Positions 46,112-57,592 of a stretch of DNA of 64,000 bases are shown here, one piece after another. The DNA lies in the NCBI GenBank assembly GCA_917880885.1, contig OU862922.1:19530627-19594626 (forward strand), written 5' to 3'. Position 1 is the stretch's first letter, and each line of letters begins with the position of its first letter. The position numbers and the translations under genes were made by a program. The notes under the pieces were generated by a model. That model did not search any database. It saw only the letters and a list, made by a program, of their open reading frames with translations, and was not told where the DNA came from. This DNA is from Limnephilus marmoratus. Lineage: Eukaryota; Arthropoda; Insecta; Trichoptera; Limnephilidae.

Positions 46112-46685
46112 GAAATGAAACATTCCAGGTACGTACATTAAAACTTATTAGGACGTAGAGGGGAAGAGATCAATTTTATAGCCTAGCGAGAGTAATAACA
46201 ACAGTGCTCATTATGTGAATATTGGAGCAGTGTATGTCATTAGGATCATAGCGGGGACTAATTTAGGATAGTTTAGACAGGGCGTGTCCTTCAGACGTCT
46301 AAGAGATACAGAGTAATTCTTCCACACCTTACCTAAAAGAACCGAAAGTTACCACGAAAGACATTAAATACCTATCCTAGATGTTCTAGGAGCTCCGAAT
46401 CAAAAAATCACACAACGTGGAGAAAAGGGTTTATTGTAAGAATTTCCCGGAAAACTACCTTTTACTGTGTTCAGTCACAGGGGTGGGAAAAATGAGTCAT
46501 GATTCAAAACATTAATGGCGAATCATTCAGTAGATACGAGAGGAAGATCTACCAACCGGAGATCTGATTCCGCGAGATATGAGGGCGCGTCACCACCGAT
46601 CTTTGATTAAAATTTTCTAATTCAAATTCGAGAAGAAGAAGATATATTCTAAAGTATTTTCATTAGGGGGGGTGGACCGATCACA
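46112..46685. other. Unclassified 0.57-kb interruption of the satellite
   Basis: Non-satellite, non-coding sequence starting GAAATGAAACATTCCAGG and ending GGGGTGGACCGATCACA. The related block near 51490 continues without it, so it is an insertion, but about 200 bp of satellite is missing on the right side. TG...CA ends fit a solo LTR, but no second copy or target duplication is present. Confidence 0.45.
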
Positions 46686-48764
46686 CTATGGTTCCGAACC
46701 TTGTGCAATTTTTGATTCTTACATAGTCTGATTTTTTTTGATTCATAGTCTGTACACGAATCAATTAAAAAATCTACAAAGTTAATTTTTTTTTTAAATC
46801 ATCGTTTTAACACTTGGGTTCGGTCGTTTAAGCACTTGGGGTCGGGACGACTGAACTCTTGGGGTCGATAATAACTTTAGCGTTATGGCTTCGAACCATC
46901 TAAAATTTTGGATTCTTACTAAGAATCATGTCCTGGACACGTATCAATCAAAAAATCGAATGAAAGTAAAATTTTTGCAAAAATGCATCGTTTTACGGGC
47001 GCTTTGTAACAATAATGGTGGTCGTTCATAACTTTGGCCCTATGGTTCCGAACCGTGTGAAATTTTGGATTCTTACTAAGATTCACAGTCTGTACACGAA
47101 TAAATTAAAAAGTCTACAAAGTTAATTTTTTTTTTAATAACCGTTTTAACACTTGGGTTCAGTCGTTTAAGCACTCGGGGTCCGGCGTTTGAACTCTTTG
47201 GGTCGGAAATAACCTTAGCGTTATGACTCCGAACCGTCAAAAATTATAGATTCTTACTAAGAATCATGTCCTGGACACGTATCAATAAAAAAATCGAATG
47301 AAAGTAAAATTTTTGCAAAAATGCATCGTTTTACGGGCGCTTTGTAAAAATAATGGTGGTCGTTCATAACTTAGGCCCTATGGTTCCGAACCTTGTGAAA
47401 TTTTGGATTCGTACTCAGAATCATGTCCTGGACACGTGTCAATCAAAAAATCTATATAGTTTTTTTTTTAATCATCGTTTTAACACTTGGGTTAGGTCGT
47501 TTAAGCACTTGGGGTCGGACTTTGAACACTTGGGGTCGGTCATAACTTTTGCCTTATGGCTCCGAACCGTCTGAATTTTTGGATTTTAACTAAGAATCAT
47601 GTCCTGGACACGTGTCAATAAAAAAATCGGATAAAAGTAAAAATTTTGCAAAAATTCATCGTTTTACGGGCGCTTTGTAACAATAATGGTGGTCGTTCAT
47701 ATCTTTGGCCCTATGGTTCCGAACCTTGTGCAATTTTTGATTCTTACTAAGATTCATAGTCTGTACACGAATCAATTAAAAAATCTACGAAGAATTTTTT
47801 TTTTTTTTTTTAATCATTGATTTAACACTTGGGTTAGGTCGTTTAAGCACTTGGGGTCGGACTTTTGAACACTTGGGGTCGGTCAAAACTTTTGCCTTAT
47901 GGCTCCGAACCGTCTAAAATTTTGGATTTTTACTAAGAATCATGGCCTGGACACGATCAATAAAAAATTCGAATGAAAGTAAAATTTTTGCAAAAATGCA
48001 TCGTTTTACGGGCGCTTTGTAACAATAATTGTGGTCGTTCATAACTTTGGCCCTATGGTTCCGAACCGTGTGAAATTTTGGATTCTTACTAAGATTCATA
48101 GTCTGTACACGAATCAATTAAAAAATCTACAAAGTTAATTTTTTTTTAAATAACCGTTTTAACACTTGGGTTCAGTCGTTTAAGCACTTGGGGTCGGGCG
48201 TTTGAACTCTTTGGGTCGGAAATAACATTAGCGTTATGACTCCGAACCGTCAAAAATTATGGATTCTTACTAAGAATCATGTCCTGGACCCGTATCAATA
48301 AAAAAATCCGCTAAAAGTAGAATTTTTGCAAAAATTCATTGTTTCACGGGCGCTTCGGAACAATAATTCTGGTGGTTCATAACTTAGGCCCTATGGTTCC
48401 GAACCTTGTGAAATTTTGGATTCGTACTCAGAATCATGTCCTGGACACGTGTCAATCAAAAAATCTATATAGTTTTTTTTTTAATCATCGTTTTAACACT
48501 TGGGTTAGGTCGTTTAAGCACTTGGGGTCGGACTTTTGAACACTTGGGGTCGGTCATAACTTTTGCCTTATGGCTCCGAACCGTCTGAATTTTTGGATTT
48601 TAACTAAGAATCATGTCCTGGACACGTGTCAATAAAAAAATCGGATAAAAGTAAAATTTTTGCAAAAATTCATCGTTTTACGGGCGCTTTGTAACAATAA
48701 TGGTGGTCGTTCATATCTTTGGCCCTATGGTTCCGAACCTTGTGCAATTTTTGATTCTTACTAA
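46686..48764 (+). repeat. Satellite block 9, plus orientation
   Basis: About six units. A roughly 1-kb periodicity is visible: the segment at 47340-47580 recurs at 48340-48590. It ends at ATTCTTACTAA, where the Harbinger element has inserted. Confidence 0.9.
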
Positions 48765-49946
48765 GGGCCGTCTGTTTCAACAGAAAGTTAAATCGTGTCC
48801 TAAAGTTAAATTTTAACTGTCAGTTAAAGTAACGAGGACGTTAAATAGGACCGCGCGCTGTTTCAAGTGTATTTTCGCCAAAGTAATAGTTGTCAGTGTG
48901 GCCAGTCTAAAAAGCAGAATATTCCTCGGAATTATGTCAAAAAACGCATCGAAATATTTTTTGATGCGGCAACACCGTATACTAAATCAGAAAAACTGTC
49001 AAAATATCCGGTTGTATTTTGTTTCGCGTCGTAAGATCTGACGGCTTTGTTCCGATAAAAGTATTTGTTGAATATTTACAAATAAATGACGACCTACATA
49101 ATTATTATAAAACATATAATATACAATATGAATGTAATTTACTTTCCAGTGGTTGTGATATCTCCTTGAATTTGAAGTGTCACATATTTTACGAGATCTT
49201 ATTTAAGATATGGAAAATATTATGAAAACATACATTTTGTAGCTTTTTGAAAATCCTTTTGTAAGAGTATTACATAAAACGTAAGTAGTAGGTGTACGTG
49301 TACAAACTACACTAGCATTAATAGAGTCTTTTAAATGCAGCTTCACTCGCTAATGTTATACGAAACGATTCTAACCTACTACTCATGTTATATTTTTGTA
49401 ATGTTTATGATACAATAGTACGTTGATTTGAAGATCTTGTAAAATTTGTGATACATCCATTTAATATAGATTGTCTCTAAAAGGCAACGCTAAATATGTC
49501 GATATCAGAATTGATTATGTTAAACAGCAAGATTTTTTAGACATGCTGTGCCGCGCCAAAAATAATTCGAAATCATCCCAGATAACCATATTATTGACGC
49601 GGGGACGAAATGTTTTGGTTTCGCTGAAAGACATATTGGATGAGGAATTCATCGTCATTATCATACTCTTCTACAATATTTATCATGATTAGGTACTGAT
49701 TAGTATATTAGTAATCAATGTTGAAGCACCCATTTCCGTACTTTACATCGACCAGAACTGTCAAATATGCCAATATGGCGGAGTAACTCTAGAGTAAATA
49801 TCGGTTTTCGGAAAGTAAATACAAAAGTTAAAAGTAACATAAAACAAGCAGTCAAATTGATTGAAAAACGCATTTTGGTGAAATTTAACTATAATAACGG
49901 CATTTTGTTTTACTTTTACTTTAGCGAGCGTTGAAACAGACGGCCC
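48765..49946. mobile_element. 1182-bp PIF/Harbinger-type element, TAA target duplication
   Basis: Perfect 17-bp terminal inverted repeats GGGCCGTCTGTTTCAAC begin at 48765 and end at 49946. TAA flanks both sides (48762-48764, 49947-49949). Removing the element and one TAA leaves an intact satellite unit (TTACTAAGATTCATAG). Start sequence GGGCC and TWA duplication are typical of PIF/Harbinger. Subterminal parts also share TTAACT-rich motifs in inverted order. Two small open frames (49019-49225 and 49471-49692) match no family I know, so the copy is taken as non-autonomous. Confidence 0.92.
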
Positions 49947-49949
49947 TAA

Positions 49950-52275
49950 GATTCATAGTCTGTACACGAATCAATTAAAAAATCTACGAAGAATTTTTTT
50001 TTTTTTTTTTAATCATTGATTTAACACTTGGGTTAGGTCGTTTAAGCACTTGGGGTCGGACTTTTGAACACTTGGGTTCGGTCATAACTTTTGCCTTATG
50101 GCTCCGAACCGTCTAAAATTTTGGATTTTTACTAAGAATCATGGCCTGGACACGATCAATAAAAAATTCGAATGAAAGTAAATTTTTTGCAAAAATGCAT
50201 CGTTTTACGGGCGCTTTGTAACAATAATTGTGGTCGTTCATAACTTTGGCCCTATGGTTCCGAACCGTGTGAAATTTTGGATTCTTACTAAGATTCATAG
50301 TCTGTACACGAATCAATTAAAAAATCTACAAAGTTAATTTTTTTTAAATAACCGTTTTAACTCTTGGGTTCGGTCGTTTAAGCACTTGGGGTCGGGCGTT
50401 TTAACTCTTTGGGTCGGTAATAACTTTAGCGTTATGACTCCGAACCGTCAAAAATTATGGATTCTTACTAGACATCCTGGACCCGTATCAATAAAAAATC
50501 CGCTAAAAGTAGAATTTTTGCAAAAATCGTCGTTTCACGGGCGCTTCGGAACAATAATTGTGGTCGTTCATAACTTAGTCCCTATGGTTCCGAACCGTGT
50601 GAAATTTTGGATTCTTACTAAGATTTATGGTCTGTACACGAATCAATCAAAAAATCTACAAATATTTTTTTTTTAAATCATCGATTTAACACTTGGGTTA
50701 GGTCGTTTAAGCACTTGGGGTCGGACTTTTGAACACTTGGGGTCGGTCATAACTTTTGCCTTATGCCTCCGAATCGTCTGAAATTTTGGATTTTTACTAA
50801 GAATCATGGCCTGGACACGAATCAATAAAAAAATCGGATAAAAGTAAAAAATGTGCAAAAATTCATCGTTTTACGTGCGCTTTGTAACAATAATGGTGGT
50901 CGTTCATATCTTTGGCCCTATGGTGTGACCTAACCGTGTGAAATTTTTGATTCTTTCAAAGATTCATAGTCTGTACACGAATCAATCAAAAAATCTACAC
51001 ATTTTTTTTTTTTAAATAATCGTTTTAATACTTGGGTTCGGACGTTTAAGCAGTTGGGGTCGGACGTTTGAACTCTTGGGGTCGGTAATAACTTTAGCGT
51101 TATGACTCCGAACCCTAAAAAATTATGGATTCTTACTAAGAATCTTGTCCTGGACCCGTATCAATTTAAAAAATCCGCTAAAAGTAGAATTTTTGCAAAA
51201 ATTCATCGTTTCACGGGCGCTTCGGAACAATAATTGTAGTCGTTCATAACTTAGGCCCTATGGTTCCGAACTTTGTAAAATTTTGGATTCGTACCAAGAA
51301 TCATGTCCTGGACACGTTCAAAAAATCTATATAGTTTTTTTGTTTCTTGCTAATTTTGGTTTCTTGCTAAGATTCATAGTCTGTACACGAATCAATCAAA
51401 AAATCTACAAAGCCATTTTTTTTTTTAAATCATCGTTTTAACACTTGGGTTCGGTCGTTTAAGTACTTGGGGTCGAACGTTTGAACTCTTAGGGTCGGTA
51501 ATAACTTTAGCGTTATGGCTCCGAAATTATAAATTTTGAAATAAAAAATAATGGAAAATTTTGGATTCCTCCTAAGAATCATGTCCTGGAAACGTGTCAA
51601 TTAAAAAATTGGATATAAGTAAAATTTTTGCAAAAATTCATCGTTTTACGGGCGCTTTGTAACAATAATGGTGGTCGTTCATATCTTTGTCCCTATGGTT
51701 CCGAACCGTGTGAAATTTTGGATTCTTACTAAGATTCATAGTCTGTACACGAATCAATTAAAAAATCTTCAAATCTAATTTTTTTTTTAAATCATCGTTT
51801 TAATACTTGGGTTCGGACGTTTAAGCACTTGGGGTCGGACGTTTGAACTAAGACCCTGGACACGTATCAATAAAAAAATCCGCTGAAAGTAGTTTTTTTC
51901 CAAAAATTCATCGTTTTACGGGCGCTTTCTAACAATAATGGTGGTCGTTCATATCTTTGGCCCTATGGTTCCGAACCGTGAGAAATTTTTGATTCTTACA
52001 AAGATTCATGGTCTGTACACGAATCAATCAAAAAATCTCCAAAGATTATTAAAAAAAATATATCATCTTTTTAACACTTGGGTTCTGTCGTTTAAGCACT
52101 TGGGTTGGGCGTTTGAACTCTTGGGGTCGGTAATTACTTTAGCGTTATGGCTCCGAACCGTCTTAAATTTTGGATTCTTACTAAGAATCAATAAGATTCT
52201 TACTAAGTGTCACTAAAAAATCGGATAAAAGTATGATTTTTGCAAAAATTCATCTTTTTACGGGCGCTTTGGATT
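49950..52275 (+). repeat. Satellite block 10, plus orientation, array end
   Basis: About seven units, with growing irregularity towards the right: partial units near 51310-51360, 51520-51560 and 51850, and a broken dyad near 52195. The array ends in a B half at TTTACGGGCGCTTTG (about 52272). Confidence 0.88.
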
Positions 52276-52690
52276 CCGCCGTGTCTCTAACCCTTGTTCA
52301 CTTTCTTCCCGTCACCCTCTCTTTCTGTGCAGCCCTCTAGCTCCGTCCTGTTTGTTCCCCTGGCTGCACCTAGAAAAACCTTGTCGTAACTCGCGCGCCC
52401 GTCATTGCTGCTCCCGTCTTCTTGTGAAATGCAGATCCTGCCAAAGTCTGGAAATTTTCATAAAAAGGCACTTTCTAGATGAGAAAAGTGTGGAGAAGCT
52501 GAATAAAAAAAAATTAAGGCGCGCTCGGCAAAATTGATATAAAAAAAATTTACTTCGTGAACCGATTCTACGACAGCCCGCCCGCTGCCGCCCGCCATTT
52601 ATGTTGGTATCCCTGACCTGATATAAACGATACGATTAAGAAAAACGGAATTTATAATATAATGTAAACGAACCTCTAACCATGCACTGG
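52276..52690. other. Non-coding stretch right of the satellite
   Basis: First a C/T-rich part, then AT-rich DNA. No open frame with recognisable content, RNA gene or element end is visible. Confidence 0.5.
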
Positions 52691-52691
52691 A

Positions 52692-53015
52692 ATGGAGACA
52701 AATCATTCAAATCCTGTGATGTTTTTTAAAATAAAGATAATATACACAAGCCCGCTACACAAACCCTGCGTAGCCAAACAAACCATTCAAAAACGTAGGC
52801 TGTTTTTTAAAGTAAAGATAACATACACAAGCCCGCTACGCAAACCCTGCGTAGGCAAACAAACCATTCAAAAACGTAGGCTGGTTTTTAAAGTAAAGAT
52901 AACATACACAATCCCGTTAGAAAAACCCTGTTTTGCCAGACAAACCATTTACAAACGTAGGCTGTTTTTTAAAATAAAGATAACATACACAAGCCCGCTA
53001 GAAAAATTTGTGTAA
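52692..53015 (+). repeat. 81-bp tandem repeat, four copies, open in one frame
   Basis: The block AAACGTAGGCTG recurs at 52792, 52872 and 52953, with a weaker first copy near 52715. The period of 81 bp is a multiple of three, so one frame stays open for 107 codons and encodes a 27-residue repeat built around 'QTIQKRRLFFKVKITYTSPL'. No signal peptide or known domain is seen. A minisatellite whose period keeps a frame open by chance is the simpler reading. Confidence 0.72.
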
Positions 53016-53833
53016 ACAAAACACTGCGCGTCGTTCTTGTAAAAAACCTATGCAACAATACCTCACCGGAGGCAGTGATGGTATGTCTAGGGAAATTTCC
53101 CTAGATCGAGGGGAGAAAAATATTTTTTAGGGAAAAGGGAAATCAGCACAAAATCTAGGGAAATTTCGAACTCTGGCAAAAATTTTATTATATTTGACAC
53201 TATTACTGGTATAATAGATTTTTTTGGAATTCCCATTTTTTATTTTATTTTTTTTTTTTTTTATTAATTTCAATAACAAGGTTTGTACATGTATGTATGA
53301 TGTATATAATAAGTATAGATTAATTTTTTTTTCACAGACCTCCTCACTAGGATTTCCTGTTCTGAGGTGGCCTGTAGTTTTTTAAAATATTTGTATTTGG
53401 TTATGGATTGTCTTTATATCGTCTTCATGATGTTTGTAATTTTATTATTACTTTGATCTCTCAGCCATATTTTTACTTTTGTTTTATATATATTCATTTC
53501 CTTTATATTTCATTAATCTTAAATAGTGTTGATGTACTTACAAGTAATGTTATTTTTAACACTGACAACTCAAAATGATATTACGTATCTAAAAAGATAA
53601 ATGAAGACCTCTGAAAAAAAAAAATCAAGTTCCGTTTTTTCGGTAATTGCGGTTGATTTTTATTTTGCAAAGTGATTTTTATTTGGAATTCCGTTTGTAA
53701 TTCAGCGGTAAGTGTATACATACTTTTAAACTATTATTTCACTTAGCAAAAAGTGTTTTATTTGGAAAAGCACAGTATTATAAGTACATTTACTACATAA
53801 GTTCCAATATCTTTCCAATTAATAAACATGCAA

Positions 53834-53906
53834 CCGGTCAGTGGTTAAGTGGGCATCGCATTTGGGTTCCACTCGGGAGTTCCGTGTTTGATTCCTCGGC
53901 TGGCTA
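53834..53906 (+). repeat. tRNA-derived SINE head, probable
   Basis: GGTCAGTGGTTAAGTGGGC resembles a pol III A box, and GTGTTTGATTCCTCGG, about 45 bp on, resembles a B box. Acceptor pairing is poor, so this is a degenerate tRNA-derived segment rather than a tRNA gene. No clear SINE tail or target duplication was found. Confidence 0.45.
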
Positions 53907-54248
53907 AGTCCTCCATCACCATTTTCGTGGGGGGGTTAAAAATTGCAAAAAGTGGGTCATGTAGTATGGGTACGTTCCCTTAGGTGATTACGTACTTGCT
54001 TACATGTGATTATTTGAATAATTTGACTGCTCACAATTTATAACATGTCAAACGTTTATTATGTATTCGTTTTGAAATTTTCTATCTACGTTTGTTACTT
54101 AAATTTTTTTTATAATTTTAAAAAATAAATACAAAAATGAAGAAAAAATAAAAAAAAATTAAGTAACTGAAACAAAATGTCTAGAAATTGATATAGTTAA
54201 TGCCAAGGAAATACAAAAAAAGTTGCCCTTTATTTCAAAGTCCGACAA

Positions 54249-54269
54249 CCCCCCCCCCCCCCCCCCCCC
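54249..54269. repeat. Poly(C) run of 21
   Basis: A run of 21 C inside the hAT element. Such runs are prone to polymerase slippage and assembly error. Confidence 0.9.
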
Positions 54270-54630
54270 TCCCTCGCCCTGCCCCCGATGCGTGTTTTGA
54301 TTTGCCAAGGAGGTACCCCCGAAATCTAGGGAAATTTCACCTCGAAATCTAGGGAAATATTTTTTTTGGACAGAACATCCCTGCCGGAGAGTTCGGATCA
54401 CGCCGCGAAGCAAGATAGACGTGTGTTGTGATTACTTCCTGTGTTGCTGTCTACACTCAGATAATAATTTATTGTTACCTTTACGTTTTCGTTCATGTTT
54501 ACCAATCCATTCTATTATTTGATTTACGGTTGAATGCGTACCGTCAATCTAATAGACTCTATTTATTTTTATTTAATAATTTTTTATCTCGTAATAAATT
54601 TTTTGTTTTTTTTGTTAATTAATTTTTAAT

Positions 54631-55660
54631 ATGGAGGAGGATGAGAATCGGTCTCCAGACCCTGAGTCCATATTTAATATTTCAGATGGCTATGATACCG
54701 ACGGCAGTCAAGTATCTATAACTATTCCTTCCCGAAAACTACGACCTTCGCTTAGTCCTGATGTTCCTCTCAAAATTAAATCTATTTCTCAATCCAAGCA
54801 AGCCCCAATCTCTCATAATGATACCATTCCTCCAGAAGCTAAAACTATTGAATTGATGTATTAAAGTTCCTCTTCAGCAGCCTCCATTTATTCATAATGT
54901 GCAAAAGGCTAAACAGGGGAAAATAATTCATCCTCTGAATTTCCGAAAATTAATTTTTAGCTCCAAAAATAATAACCTTGATATAATAAATAGTTCAATC
55001 AAGCCGGAAGGCAGATATAAATTGTCCTTAGAATTTAAATCCACCACCTTTGCTAATGACTTTGATAAAAAAGTAGGTTCTTTGTCAAATAATAAATTTA
55101 AAGCATTTATACTTACTTTCAACTTAACTAGAATGGGCAGAGTGAAAGGTATACCTACCGACCTCTCTGAATCTGAAATAGTGGATGCTCTCAATGACTC
55201 CTAAGTTACTCCTAAGGTTTTATAAGCTCGTCGTTTAAATTTCAAGGATTCTTCTTCTGGAACCACCATTTGGAAACCCTCTCAATCCGTAGTTATAACT
55301 TTTGAAGGCCAAATTACCATCCCGGTTGTTCTTTTATTATAACTCTCTTCCCGTCTAAATATATAGTTTCTCCACAATCCTGTGTTTCAACTGCTGCAGA
55401 TTTGGTCATTCTAAACCCATTTGTCGTTCCCCTCCACGTTGCTTCCATTGAGGATCATCAATTTGACTGTGTCAAAACTCAACTAAAAGCCCAATTTGCA
55501 TGAATTGTAAGGGTAGCCATACTGTTCTTACTGTGGCCTGTCCAGAGTTGTTTAGACAGAGGAACATCAAGCAATCAATGGCTTCAGAAAATATTTCATA
55601 CTTCCAGGCGTCTAAATTATTCCCTTCGGCAAAAAAAACCTTTTGCAGAGATATCATCTA
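54631..55660 (+). pseudogene. Non-LTR ORF1 (gag-like) remnant with CCHC knuckles
   Basis: An acidic start ('MEEDENRSPDPESIF') leads into a 101-codon frame (54899-55204) with 'FKAFILTFNLTRMGRVKGIP', which fits the RNA-binding gag-like region of I/Jockey-type ORF1. After stops and frameshifts there are CCHC zinc-knuckle pieces: C-F-N-C-x-R-F-G-H-S-K-P-I-C near 55390 and C-M-N-C-K-G-S-H-T-V near 55500, then 'ACPELFRQRNIKQSMA'. The order gag-like then endonuclease-RT is normal for these elements. Several lesions make it non-functional. Confidence 0.68.
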
Positions 55661-56033
55661 ATCCGTCTATCTTTCTCTTTCTCTTCCCCTAAATCTCCTC
55701 AGTCATCTTCGCAGAGAAACCAGTTTTCAAGCCGTTAAAATCTAAACCTAAATTTATTCCTTCCCTTGATAAAAAAACAACATAATGATCTTTTGCTTAA
55801 CCCTAGTGGGAATAATAAACCTCAAGCTCCCAATGGAAATGCCTTAAAAAGTTGTCCCTCTACCGATATTTTCCCTAAAGTCATGACGGAAAATTCCTCT
55901 TTCATCCAAACTTTAATTACTCTCTTAATTTCGATTCTATCAAACAACAATACTGTACCGTCCAACGCTGCTGAGTATATTATCTTTATTCTCCTGTCTC
56001 CCCAATATATCCGAAACTGAGCAAAATTCTTCA

Positions 56034-57080
56034 ATGGTATTCCATCGCTATTATTGTAGAAGTCTATTCTCTAACAAAATTGAACTTGTAAAATTACTTG
56101 ATGAACATAACATTTCAGTTGCTGCCATTTCTGAAACATGGTTAAAAACCTCGTATCATTTTAAGATCCCTGGTTATCATTGTCTTAGATATGATAGACC
56201 TGATGGTAAGGGTGGCTCTGCTCTTATCATTAATAACTCGGGTGGTTTGTATATTTATGCTCTAATGTCTTGACAACTATTACAGTGTTGCCAGTGAAAA
56301 GGTTTTTTAGAGTTGCCAGGTCCATCAAAAAATTGTCTACCAGTCATTAAAGTACTTACCGTTTTCTGCTTTCAAGGAATTTAAGTTTTTCAAACACTTG
56401 GTAGACATAGGTAAAGTTAACTGAAGTAGGTAAAGATGCCATAGTTGACGGTACCTATTACGTAGCTCACATTAATCTAATAATTTTTTTCGAGAAAGCT
56501 TAGAAATTGCCAACCATTGCTAACTATAGTAAGTAATATTTTAAAATCGATATTGTAAAGTTTTTTTTAGGTGGTTATTTATAGTATTTGTGGAATACTA
56601 AAATAAATCTAATTTTAAACGATATTGAAAATTCAAAATAAATATTAATTTTAAAGAAATCTTTTTTCACTCCCTACCCAATAGTTTTCAGATAGTAACA
56701 GCTGTTATATCTGATATTACAATATTATCAATATATATCCCTCCCTGTACTATTTTTGTTGAAAACGAATGGGCTTCGTTTATATCTCAGATTCGTCCCC
56801 CGTATATGTTACTCGGTGACTTTAATGCTCATTCTCCCTCTTGGGGTAGTGAATTAACAAACCGTTTTGGCCGTAATCTGTTAGATTTTATGGATCCCCA
56901 ACTCGTTCCACTGCTCCTCAACATAGAAAAAGTGCGGTTGATTTATCTCTTTGCTCATCTTCGTTGAGACCCATATGTTCTTGGGACATTCTTACAGATC
57001 TCCTTTCCAGTGACCATTTTCCTATAAAAATCTCCTTCCACCATCTAACATCCTCTCATTCCTTTTCGAGAAACAATAGT
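56034..57080 (+). pseudogene. Non-LTR endonuclease remnant, split by about 0.4 kb
   Basis: The first half (56034-56273) reads 'YYCRSLFSNKIELVKLLDEH', 'ISETWLK' and 'RYDRPDGKGGSALIINNS'. The second half, from about 56700, reads 'SDITILSIYIPPC', 'LLGDFNAHSPSWGS' and 'NRFGRNLLDFMD', and, in a shifted frame, 'SAVDLSLCSSSLR' and 'LLSSDHFPIKISF'. These cover the motifs of the apurinic-type endonuclease of I/Jockey-like elements in order. About 56270-56690 is AT-rich foreign DNA, possibly a MITE (ACAGTGTTGCCAG near 56283), whose exact ends could not be fixed. Confidence 0.75.
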
Positions 57081-57592
57081 ATAAATTTAATAGTTTTAAA
57101 TTTAAAACTAAAGATGCGAATTGAAGAACTTTTTCTTTGGAATTGGACTCCATTGTTCTTTCAACCAAGTCTTCTCTTGTGAACATCAGATCTCGATGTG
57201 AATTATTTCCTAATATGATAATAAAAGCATCAGAAAAAGTCTTCAAAAACGTAATGTTAACATTAAAATAAAACATTCCACTCGATGACGTTAACTCCAG
57301 AAAAAAAGAAATTTCTATTTTCCGGAAATGCATGTCTTTTGAAAATTACCTTTCTGTGAAACGCGCTCAGGCAGAAGCTAAACGTATTTTGAAAAATAAA
57401 AAGCGGTCTGGATGGCGAAAATTCTGTGAAAGCCTGTCTCTGGAATCTCCTCGGTCTTCTGTTTGTCCAATTTAAAAAAAAGAACGGTTCTTCTTATGCT
57501 CCGCAGTTCCGCGTTCCAAACATATTCCAGAAGAAATCATTATAGGTTTTGCTGATAAGATAGCGCCTCCATCAGTTGCCAGATTATAAGAA

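Larger units (their letters stand above)
53073..54383. mobile_element. 1311-bp hAT-type non-autonomous element
   Basis: The left end CAGTGATGGTATGTC and right end (reverse complement) CAGGGATGTTCTGTC differ at three of 15 positions. Both lead into CTAGGGAAAT(T)T motifs, also repeated subterminally. Flanks are CCGGAGG (53066-53072) and CCGGAGAG (54384-54391), an 8-bp duplication with one base lost. The inside is AT-rich and non-coding, and holds a tRNA-derived head (about 53834) and a run of 21 C at 54249-54269. Confidence 0.78.

Noticed and set aside
49471..49692. 73-codon frame in the Harbinger element as a DNA-binding partner protein
   Set aside because: No MADF or Myb pattern could be seen; too short and without support.
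4129..52275. CRISPR-like regular repeats
   Set aside because: Units are about 335 bp in a eukaryotic context, without short direct repeats and unique spacers; no cas genes are present.
56270..56690. A defined MITE within the endonuclease of the 54-59 kb element
   Set aside because: Foreign DNA clearly separates the two endonuclease halves, but ends and target duplication could not be fixed, so it is only mentioned under the pseudogene.
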